From assembly GCA_022478985.1 (NCBI GenBank), contig JAKSZP010017373.1, forward strand, positions 1-64,000: a DNA stretch of 64,000 nucleotides, in the 5' to 3' direction. Every line of letters begins with the position of its first letter. Position 1 is the stretch's first letter. The stretch comes from Massospora cicadina (taxonomy: Eukaryota > Entomophthoromycota > Entomophthoromycetes > Entomophthorales > Entomophthoraceae). Under the pieces are notes generated by a model. The model was not told where the DNA came from and made no database searches. It saw nothing but the letters and a program-made list of their open reading frames with translations. Shown here in pieces: positions 56,197 through 64,000 of this stretch. A program made the translations under genes and the position numbers.

Positions 56197-57290
56197 CACT
56201 ACTGTAACACCAAAGCGGAGAATGGAAAGTTGTATAAGCAGGTGGGGACAAGATGGCTACCCTACCTTCGGCCCTTAGAAAGTGTACCTGCTATCCTAGA
56301 GGCTCATTCCCCTCTAGGACATGGGGGCCAAGAAAACCTATGAGTGGATTAAGGATCGATACTATTAGAATGGAATGATGGAAGCTATTGTTGACGACTT
56401 GGAAGCTTGCCTTACATGTAAAAAGAAATCTGGTTTTAAGACTCAATACCAATATCAACCCACTACCCCTCAACAACCGTTCCATACCATCAGCTTGCAT
56501 GTAGTGGATCCCCTTCAACAGATTACTAGTGGAAACAAATTTATCCTAGTAGCTATTGACCATTTCATCAATTGGGTGGAAGCCGTAGCTCTCCCTGCCC
56601 AAACGGTTAAGGAATTGCCACTTTCTACATCAACAAATTTTCACACGTCATGGCTGCCCCATGTACTACTTGGTGATAAAGGTAAGAATTTAACCTCCAG
56701 AGTAGTCAAAATCCTGGCCACATCTATGGGAGCACAACAACTGTTCTTGGCTCCATATAACCCCTCCATCAATGGGACTGCAGAGAGAGAAAATGGAACT
56801 CTGTTTTCCATTCTTTGAAAAATGGCATCCTCTGATCCTCATCACTGGGACCAATATCTACCCAGTGCTCTTATGGCTTACCAGATTAGTTATCACCGGA
56901 TTCTAAAAATGTCCCCATTCCATGTCTTGTATGGGCAAGAACCAGGCATAACTGCCCTCTTAGTCAAAGATGTATTTTCCTCAAACGTTGAGGAACCTGA
57001 AAAGGTCATGAGAAGATTGGCTCAGAGCATCATTCAACTCCAATTTTGAAGCTATGATAAATATAGCAAAAACAGTGACAAAAGAAGGGCAGGATGCCAA
57101 TAATCTCTGAACCCCCTACCTACTTTCCAAGTGTCTGATATGGTATTGTAATACTATAACTGCATCACTCCCAGAAGCGGTAAGCTTGGATCAATTTGGG
57201 AGGGTCCCTTCACCATCACTTACAAGAGGGGAATAAAGTATTCTTTCAAATTGCTAGCTACTAGTATTACCATTAATTGCATACATGGCC
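56197..57290 (+). pseudogene. Element C integrase
   Basis: Zinc region: A-H-S-P-L-G-H-G-G and C-L-T-C-K-K. Core: H-V-V-D-P-L (first Asp), L-L-G-D-K-G-K-N (second Asp, Lys for the usual Asn beside it) and I-N-G-T-A-E-R-E-N-G (Glu). C-terminus: S-I-W-E-G-P-F-T-I-T-Y (about 57190-57225). The frame is open at 56375-56818 and 56822-57049, so one TGA at 56816 and one shift break the core. Confidence 0.88.
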
Positions 57291-57334
57291 GTTTCCTATG
57301 ACCATACTCTCCCCAACATTCTTGAGGTGGGTGA

Positions 57335-58087
57335 TGTCAGACATTTGCCCTCACAGCTTAACAAGAAGAATGTATTTGGTCAATTTCAATTGAAAAAGAA
57401 AGATGTTGGCCATTTTCAATTATCCAAGGATATTAAGAGTGATTTTAATAATCACAAAGACAATGTTATCAGAGATATCAGCCAAAAGACCCTGGCCAAT
57501 TTTCAGTGGAACCCCATTAATTGGGGCAACCCCTATTGAACCTACATGGGCACTAACAGGAAAATCGAATGATTGGATTTCACTGATTGTACATTGGACT
57601 TCAGGGCAACCAGCGGAAGGTACTTCCCCAATTATCACCAAGTCTGTATTAACACCTACGCGGGGGCCACCCTCTTTTATATTCATGAAGGATAAACCAC
57701 GGGGTGAAAGTAATTTACTTAGAAGTGATTGGTTGAAGTTCATAAAAAATCTTACTGCATGGATACGTCTTGCCCCAAACCCCAATTATTGACTTCCCAA
57801 ACTTTAATTCACATCTCCTATGATCTGATAGGAGAGTTTTGCATATTTTATAATTTGGAATGCATTACAACTATTCCTAAAATATACTCAAATTCCCCCA
57901 GCCTTTGAAACCAAATTGAATATGGGTCAGGCGGATATTGAGGGTATTGCTTTTTGTATTGTACCCCATTTACTAATAAACTCTTAAAAAACCCAATTTT
58001 CATTAGAAAATTTTTATTTATTATTTAACTTTTGTGGGATCCAGCGGCGTTAGCACCAGCGAGCACCCCAAAAGCTGGATTCCTATA
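57335..58087 (+). mobile_element. 3' LTR of element C
   Basis: Begins TGTCAGACATTTG and ends with TCCTATA where the 5' copy has TCCTACA. Followed by gtgtg, identical to the left flank. Confidence 0.93.
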
Positions 58088-58092
58088 GTGTG

Positions 58093-58840
58093 CCAACAAG
58101 TCAAGTGATCCAAAAAATGAAGAGACGTCCTAAACGTTCATTATTTTGTTTCCAAATAAATCTGTGGAAAAAACTCACACCAAACTGGCCACAACCATCA
58201 GGGACATGAGGCCCTAGGAGCTGGGAAGGGTGACAAAAAACCTAGGGCAAAAGGCAGCAAAATAGGAGGAGGCGGAGCCAGCGGAATAGGTGGCGGAGTA
58301 TTCAGAGGGCCATGTACAACAGTAGGGGCAAATCAGAGCGGAAAACAGACTCCAGCCATCGCAGAACTTTGTAGAGTTGTATTTTTTTGAAAAATAACCA
58401 AAATACAGGAAATGTGCCCAAAATCCTAAACTTTATTAAAATGAACTGTGTATCTGAGAAAAGCAAAGCCTTTTTTTCTTGGGACTTAATTTATAGTGGG
58501 TTAATTAACAAAGATTCTAGTGGTTATTAGAATCTGATATGAGCTACAAATTCGTTCTTCAACAAAACCAAAAATTTTCAAATTTGGCCAGATTTTGTAA
58601 CCTCATATCTTGTGATTTTCTGGGTGTTAAGTTCGATTCCCACCTGGGTTATTGCCTCAAATAAGCCTTTTTCCTCAGCCCTGGATGGCAAAGCCAAAAC
58701 CCAAGTTTTGTCAATGACCTTAGATAGGTCATCAGATACCCTTATAGGTTCTGGTCTCTGCCCCAAGGGCTTGTTGGACTTGGCTTTAGGAGGGCGGTTA
58801 ATTCCAGGAAATATGTCACTAGCTGTGACAGTCAATAGTA
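58093..58840. other. Unassigned 750-bp segment between C and the pol of D
   Basis: It should be pol of element D but does not read as such. A minus-strand frame (58578-58835, 85 codons) begins inside what should be RT and has no known motif. It may be a further small insertion into D or a rearrangement. Confidence 0.4.
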
Positions 58841-59329
58841 TGAGTCCAACCCTTCATGTGCCCATAGTAGGTATTGGATTTAGAGAAAATATCGCTATAG
58901 GACTCCAGTAAGCTATGGACTTTATTAAGCTATGTTTGGGTTAGATCATTAGAAATATGAACAATAGGAAGAGTGCATAACGATTGATCAGCAGGTAATC
59001 CTATATCCGCTATAGACAAGTAAAAGCCCTTGCTTAGTGTCCTCAATAGGGACCAATAGGCCTCTTCCATTCTCCTAATGATTCTTGACGATTATGTCCT
59101 TGATGGTGAGATTCCCCAACAGGAGATTGATTGGTCGCTGAAAAGCTGGGTCAAGCACACCTGTTAAGACTCTAGGCTCAGAAGGACTAACTCTGTCAAT
59201 GCTGATTAGGTGCAACAGACAGTTGTGGGGGATCTGTAGGGTAATCTTCATGTAAACTATACTTTGTTCACCAGCCTTGATTACTACCTCGTCTGACGCA
59301 TAGAAAATGATACCCTCTAGGGCGTCCAC
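58841..59329 (-). pseudogene. Element D dUTPase-like domain and RT start
   Basis: Open at 59075-59329 with I-I-F-Y-A-S-D-E-V-V, I-P-H-N-C-L-L-H-L and, in one uninterrupted frame, G-V-L-D-P-A-F-Q-R-P-I; the best-preserved dUTPase-like copy here. As in C, the motif 1 Asp is not present and the Arg-Ser-Gly of motif 2 is missing. The frame then shifts and shows S-D-I-F-S-K-S and Y-G-H-M-K-G-W near 58900-58860, the RT start. Confidence 0.72.
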
Positions 59330-59439
59330 TTATTTGGGCAGCTTTTAGTATTCCGCCCCACCGTGGTGTAATGTAGTGATAAGGCGGAAGAGGGATACTC
59401 AACTTTACAAGCATATTCCTTTTAATTAAGCTCTTCATT

Positions 59440-59983
59440 GTTCAAAATTAGAGGAACCTCATAGTTAAGAATGGAGGGATACCCTGCTTCAAGTTTATAA
59501 ACCCTTCAAATTCAAGCATAAACTGGATCCCAATAAGTAGATCGTAGGTATTATTGGTCAAGGCCACCTCTGGGCTGACAAGATGAGCTTCACAAACCGA
59601 ATGGGCAAAGAAGAGTAGGCTCCAATGGCACAAATGTTGTTTTAATCACAGTTCCAAACACTTGTGTATAATTTAGGTTATGGCCAGTTTAATTTTGTCA
59701 TGAGTTAGTATGATACAACGTTCACAGAGGACCCAGTGTTGAGGATAGCCCTAGCCCATACTCTATTAATGACGACGTCCACTTTAGTTAAAGTTCTACC
59801 CAAGTTGGGGGATTGAGCGAGGACCTCCTTTAGATGGAGAGTAGAAGCAAGTCGTTTGGCAGTTTCAGAGTATTTTTCTTGGATAGTTTGCAGGGTATGG
59901 ACACACTGGGCGGAATGGATCATTGTGGCAATGAGATGGTCTGCGTCACTGGCAGTATGAATAATCCCAAGACCCCTTAACAC
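59440..59983 (-). pseudogene. Element D protease
   Basis: Frame 59705-59983 ends with A-I-L-N-T-G-S-S-V-N-V-V; the catalytic Asp of D-T-G is Asn (codon 59738-59740, CTC-AAC from CTC-GAC). A second frame, 59448-59633, holds the flap and end, with Y-D-L-L-I-G-I-Q-F. Confidence 0.82.
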
Positions 59984-61250
59984 TTTTCAGAGATAAGTTT
60001 ATCAGGGAACCTAGCTAAATCCACTCTCTCCAATTACAATCAGTTGGTGTCTCCACTTCACCTGGGTCTCCTAAGTCATAGTGACCAACATCTTCCAAAC
60101 CCCCTTCAGATTCGTCATCATAAGGGATTCTCAATGAACGTCAGAGAATTCATAGGGTGTGTGGTAAGGTCAGGGCTTCCCTTATGACAAGATAGGTCCT
60201 GGGGTTATTCCTTCAAAATATTAACCATTAAGGGGGTATTGGATTTGTAATGGTTATTTTATGCCTTGGAAGTAACAGGGTTGGGCTGTCCCAGTTTCAT
60301 AGATTTTGGACGAAATACAGATGGCGGAGATGCTAATGGGATAGAGGTAGCCCTTTAGAGGGACGCGATACCTCAAAAACTTTAGTAGACTGCTCTAAAG
60401 AAGGAGGGGAGCAAGGCAAAGGGATAGCTAACTTCATTGGCGGAGCTTTGGAAAAAACAGATGAAGGGGAGCGCTGCCCTGTCACTGCTAGTACTCTCTG
60501 CATATCCTCACATGGGGGAGGCGCATCTAGTAGTGGCAGCTTCATGAGAGCAGATTTTCAAGGGAAAACAGACATAGAAGAGGCTGGAGAGGTTATAAGA
60601 GTAGTTTGCATCATAGCTCCTTGCATTTTATCATGTTAATAGAAGTCATCCGCTGAAAGTAACGCTTCTGGATATCCCACATAGTTTTTGAAGGAACGCT
60701 TGATAGAAGAAATATGCATCGCCAAAGTGGGATGAGGCGCCAATCCAGCCAAAACAGCAGCAATAACATCATCTGTGGGAGCATTATTGGCAAGCAATAG
60801 AGGTTGAGATTTACTATAAAAGAGCTTGACAAAATTTTTGATCAATTCTCCCTCTTGTAAGCTAAGGCACATAAAGGCCTGTTTTTGCCGTTGTAAACTC
60901 TGTGAGGAGCCAAATTTATCAATAAGAGTTTGTTTAACCTCTGCCTAGGTGCTAAGGTTGGTCATATGGGGAACCATTACATCTTGAGCCATGCGACTCA
61001 GGCAGGGAAGGATATACTTGGTTTTTTGATGGTCAGTCGCTCCTTCCATCACCTATTCATAAACAAACAAAAAGGAGGCAATACTTTCCTCACCAGGTGT
61101 GAACTTGTCTCTGAGCGGAGGTTTGAGAATAATAGGGGAGGGCCCATAAGGCCTAGTAAAAAGTGCTTCACAAGCTTTTTGAGGTGAGACAAAGCACTGG
61201 CTAGTTGTTGCTCTAAAGCAGCTAGCCTTGGGTCTGGCACAGTTGTCATA
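59984..61250 (-). pseudogene. Element D gag
   Basis: The ATG at 61249 starts a frame with Q-Q-L-A-S-A-L-S-H-L-K-K-L. A frameshift near 61150 leads to T-P-G-E-E-S-I-A-S-F-L-F-V-Y-E. The capsid C-terminal part lies at 60636-60872, with H-P-T-L-A-M-H-I-S-S-I-K-R. A Pro/Ser-rich linker (60333-60545) follows. No zinc knuckle is visible. Confidence 0.75.
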
Positions 61251-61280
61251 TTTAAACAAGATTTTTGTGGTATACAGGGT

Positions 61281-61298
61281 CCTATGTAGTGAGTTCCA
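61281..61298 (-). other. Primer-binding-like site of element D
   Basis: The minus strand reads TGGAACTCACTACATAGG, a diverged form of the TGGTGCTCACTACAGGGG site of B and J, between the 5' LTR and the gag start. Confidence 0.6.
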
Positions 61299-61303
61299 CT
61301 TTT

Positions 61304-61985
61304 TGGATTTTAGACTTTTATTGAGCTCTCTGGTGAATTGGTTGTCTAAAGTCCAACAATTATGGGATTGACGCCACTTATTTTAAGAAATAATCAAGCA
61401 CTAAAACTATATAAAAACTAGATTTTAAAGATATTTTAATAGTTGCACTAAGGGGATAAGAAGAAAACTCTCTTAGTAAGTCAATGCTAGTATATAAATG
61501 TTGAGGCTCAAAGTTCAGAATGCTTAGTAATGTCCAAATTAGGGACTATTGGGATTCAACCTATTGAATCAGTCAAGGCTCACCTCACTTCAATGTGAGG
61601 GCAGATGGGGAAGTGACAATCAAGAAAATGAACCTATGAGGAAGGAATAATATATATTTCCAATCAGAAGGTGGGAAAGTACTTCACCTTGCTGGACCCC
61701 CTCCAACCCTATAAAAGGGGCTGATCTCTGCGTGGTAGATTGTAATAAATTAGATGTGGCCTGGGGAGGAGCCTCCAATGGACTCCCCTGAATTCGCCGC
61801 ATAGTCAGCGCAATCCAAATACCTGACTTCGTGATATTATACCAAGTATTATTACTAAATTACTGCCCAATTCAAATGGTTCCACCAAGAATTGGCCAGG
61901 TTCTTTTGGCCGAATTCAGCATTGTTTTTGTCATATTTCTTACTGATATATTATCATTACACAACAGACCTGTAAATGTCTGACA
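61304..61985 (-). mobile_element. 5' LTR of element D
   Basis: The minus strand begins TGTCAGACATTTACAGG and ends AAAATCCA. A CCTATAAAAGG core promoter element is visible at 61711-61721. The start is shared with the family C LTR, but the rest differs, so C and D are sister families. Confidence 0.88.
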
Positions 61986-62625
61986 GAGTTCTTGAGTGCA
62001 TGGGGGAGGTATTTATAGGGGTCTCCATAGGTGAAAGCATCATGGCTAAATCATCTGTCCTTTTTTCCAGTTGAGGCGAAGAAGTCATCCCAAAGAGCTT
62101 CCACCAGATGTTTAAAGTTGGTAGGGTGATCTTGCCATACTGGAGCATTCCTTGCATGAGAATCCATAGTGGATCAAAGAAATGACTTCTAACTATGTTT
62201 GGAAAGGGCAAATGCTGGGCCCAAGTGCAAAATCATTTAAAAAATTGCCACAAGGGGCGCCCCTCAGAGTGTAGAGTAAAGAACTCATAGAAGGTTTGAA
62301 AGGAGGGAACGTCAGGATGATGTTCCTCCAGGATACGTTCCAAACGCTCCACTGGTTTCCACAAATGTGGCTGTGTATGGAACACAGTAAATATCCAGTC
62401 CGCTGCTCTGGGGAAAAGAGAGACAGCAAATTTATGCTTTGAGAGGTCAAATGTGAGCAAAATTGAAGTTGACAGATCAGAAGTTTTTGAGGTCATGGAA
62501 GCTAGAGTCTGCTGAATTTCAGAATATAATTCAGGGGTAGGTTTCAAAATACTACAAGCAGGATCCAGAAGGGTCAGAAACCATTAGGTATGAGCAGGAA
62601 GGGAAGGGATGTCCCAGTCAGCCAT
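61986..62625 (-). pseudogene. Element H gag, N-terminal part
   Basis: The ATG at 62625 starts M-A-D-W-D-I-P-S-L-P. One frame runs to the D insertion with only two stops, a TAA after residue 13 and a TGA at 62235. Blocks include T-P-E-L-Y-S-E-I-Q-Q-T, V-S-L-F-P-R-A-A-D-W and R-S-H-F-F-D-P-L-W-I. The sequence is unlike the gag of B, C, D, F or J. The 5' LTR lies about 160 bases upstream. I call it gag from position and from the continuing frame at 47444. Confidence 0.72.
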
Positions 62626-62786
62626 GGTGAGAATAATGATAAGCTGAACCAACAGTAAACCAAACAAAAATGCTGTGGTAAGCAGCATAGTGACCGTGAC
62701 AAATGGACAGCGTACCCAGTTGACACTAAGATAGAGCCACATGCAGAGAATTCTAATGCACATATATTAGAATGGTTGGTCAACTA

Positions 62787-63675
62787 TATTAAGAGAGTGT
62801 ATGAAACCCTCTCATTCCCAGAAAGGTGGTGGGGAATGCCCTATTGCACCAACTGGGAACAACCTGCTAATAGCATAGGGAAGAGGGCTCCACAGAGGGT
62901 CTAACACAAAAAGGACTCAAGGAGAGGGTGTAAATCATTATATAAATGACAAGATAACCAAAAAAGTCGAGGACTTGGTTGGAATTCAGAGAGGAGTCCA
63001 TTACTAAATGAAGGTCAAACCAGGTTCTTTGGGCCCTCTATCTGTAGAGGTCCAGTCTTTCAAGAGAGGAGGGAGATTCAGTATACAATTTAGATAAAAT
63101 AAAATGACCAATATTATTTGGGACCTCCCCAAGGAGGTCAGCGCACATATCAGCCCAAGGGACCATTTAATAAAATGTAAACTAATGAAGGGTTTTTATT
63201 TAAAGAAAGTTGACCAGCAAAGAAGGATGGTTATCAAAAATTATTATTAAACACTTTGTGGGGCATCATTCATCAGGTGAGGCGCTGTGCCCAAATGAAC
63301 CAATAAATGCAGCTTGCCACTAGCTGTTGTACTGTAATTTGAGTAGGTCTAAACTCAAGTATTTGACTGAAGCTTTATTTTCTCAGGTTTAGTATAATTA
63401 TAAACTGAAAGGGTATCAAACCACTTTTTTTAGTTGAATGCAAACTACTGTTATTATTTTGCCATGTAGATGGTGCGTTTTTACGCTGTGGATGTAATGC
63501 TCATCTACCCACACATGTTACCCCCAGAACCAACTTAAACATTTGAACTCTAACCCAGCGTTGCTCCAGGATGTTCTTCAGGTCAGGTAGGCCTGCTAAC
63601 TTAGTCCTCTTAGCCTCATCGCGCTCAGCCTTGTTTTAAAATATGTCCCTTCTATGATTTCATTTAATCATGACA
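62787..63675 (-). mobile_element. 5' LTR of element H
   Basis: The plus strand starts TATTAAGAGAG (family TGTCAAGAGAG) and ends ATGACA, followed by taaag. It aligns with 32651-34181 outside the insert there. The minus strand of its last 135 bases carries the LTR-borne frame with E-Q-R-W-V after one shift. Confidence 0.85.
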
Positions 63676-64000
63676 TAAAGTTTATATTTCAGATTTCCAG
63701 TAATGATTGTTGACTGACCTTTAAAGGTTAAAAAATTATTAGCCTTGGTAGCTTCAGAACTCTTATTAGAGGAATTATTTCTTCACTAAGGTAAAAAGCT
63801 CATTTGCTCTTCTTAGCATAATGATTTGTTGCTAAGGCAACGTTCAGGTTTGACTTGATTATATTAAGGCTTAAACTAGTTTAAGGTTCAACAGGGTTAA
63901 AAAATCTTTCAATTAGATTTAAATTTGATCTGTGTAATTTGGTATTTAGGAACTCAGTGGTACTAAGACACCATAAAAATCAACTATTAAAGAAATGTAG
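63676..64000. other. Right flank of element H, no gene seen
   Basis: AT-rich DNA beyond the right TSD. No reading frame or repeat edge is recognisable. Confidence 0.5.

Larger units (their letters stand above)
51852..58087 (+). mobile_element. Element C: complete dUTPase-family Ty3/gypsy, TSD gtgtg
   Basis: LTRs at 51852-52613 and 57335-58087, both starting TGTCAGACATTTG and ending GCTGGATTCCTACA (TATA in the 3' copy), are flanked by perfect gtgtg duplications (51847-51851, 58088-58092). At 6.2 kb it is full length. Order: primer site, gag, protease, dUTPase-like, RT, RNase H, integrase, no chromodomain. It has relatively few breaks but has lost catalytic residues in RT and RNase H. Confidence 0.95.
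47445..61985 (-). mobile_element. Element D: dUTPase-family Ty3/gypsy with nested C and solo F
   Basis: LTRs at 61304-61985 (5') and 47445-48129 (3') align along their length. After the 5' LTR, a primer-binding-like site (61281-61298), gag, protease and dUTPase-like domain follow; the left part carries RT, RNase H and integrase. It lies in the gag of H, whose frame continues across it; the flanks gagcg and gagtt match at only three of five bases. At the junction of the two pol halves (58840 and 51846) the sequences appear to overlap slightly and an unexplained 750-bp piece lies between, so I cannot exclude that the halves come from two related copies. Confidence 0.7.
32651..63675 (-). mobile_element. 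Element H: outermost Ty3/gypsy of the right block
   Basis: Family A LTRs at 32651-34181 (3') and 62787-63675 (5') are flanked by tagag (32646-32650) and taaag (63676-63680), one transition apart. Read on the minus strand, its parts follow in the right order across the nested insertions: gag 62625-61986, resuming at 47444; protease about 46600; RT 46098-45806; RNase H 36190-35784; integrase 35660-34469; LTR-straddling frame 34260-34036. The gag frame joins without a shift across element D. Between RT and RNase H the pol is incomplete at the element B insertion. All parts are inactive. Confidence 0.8.

Noticed and set aside
58578..58835. 85-codon minus-strand frame as a separate gene
   Set aside because: It starts within the broken pol of D and shows no recognisable domain; listed only as part of the unassigned segment.

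Overview
The window reads as a piece of a very repeat-rich fungal genome. The only gene with full coding potential is a class IV chitin synthase (25819-29274, minus strand). Almost everything else is decayed Ty3/gypsy LTR retrotransposon sequence. Intact fungal chitin synthase, long nested LTR elements, tRNA-type SINEs and heavy C-to-T decay at CpG suggest a basidiomycete with an expanded genome. A rust fungus (Pucciniales) is my best guess, but no lineage-specific marker proves it. Element names A to J are mine.

Left block (1-23034). Positions 1-7627 hold minus-strand gag remnants, a solo LTR of family B with a perfect 5-bp target-site duplication (TSD) and two related tRNA-type SINE copies. 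Element J (7628-23034, plus strand, Ty3/gypsy with a dUTPase-like domain) follows. It is split inside its reverse transcriptase by the minus-strand chromodomain element F (11784-20002), whose right LTR is in turn split by a solo LTR of family A (18067-18963).

Gene island (about 23040-32650). This stretch lacks LTR elements. It holds a third SINE with a 16-bp TSD (24439-24725), a 38-bp minisatellite (25264-25452), the chitin synthase, two short tandem duplications and a small GC-rich exon-like piece near 31250-31495. CpG dinucleotides are frequent from about 24440 to 31500 and scarce in the flanking elements.

Right block (32651-63675). This looks like one minus-strand element, H, with family A LTRs and TSD tagag/taaag, swollen to 31 kb by insertions. 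Element B (36191-45805, plus) sits in its pol, with part of the pol lost. Element D (47445-61985, minus) sits in its gag. D itself contains a solo LTR of family F (50534-51681, TSD accag) and the complete element C (51852-58087, plus, TSD gtgtg).

The families fall into two groups. J, C, D and B share a primer-binding-like sequence beginning TGGTG(C/A)TCACTACA; J, C and D also carry a dUTPase-like domain between protease and reverse transcriptase. F and H lack that primer site, and both carry an unusual reading frame that starts just before the polypurine tract and runs on into the 3' LTR. The two frames share the pattern D-L-x3-hydrophobic-x-x-R-W-V. This LTR-straddling frame is the most novel-looking item in the window.
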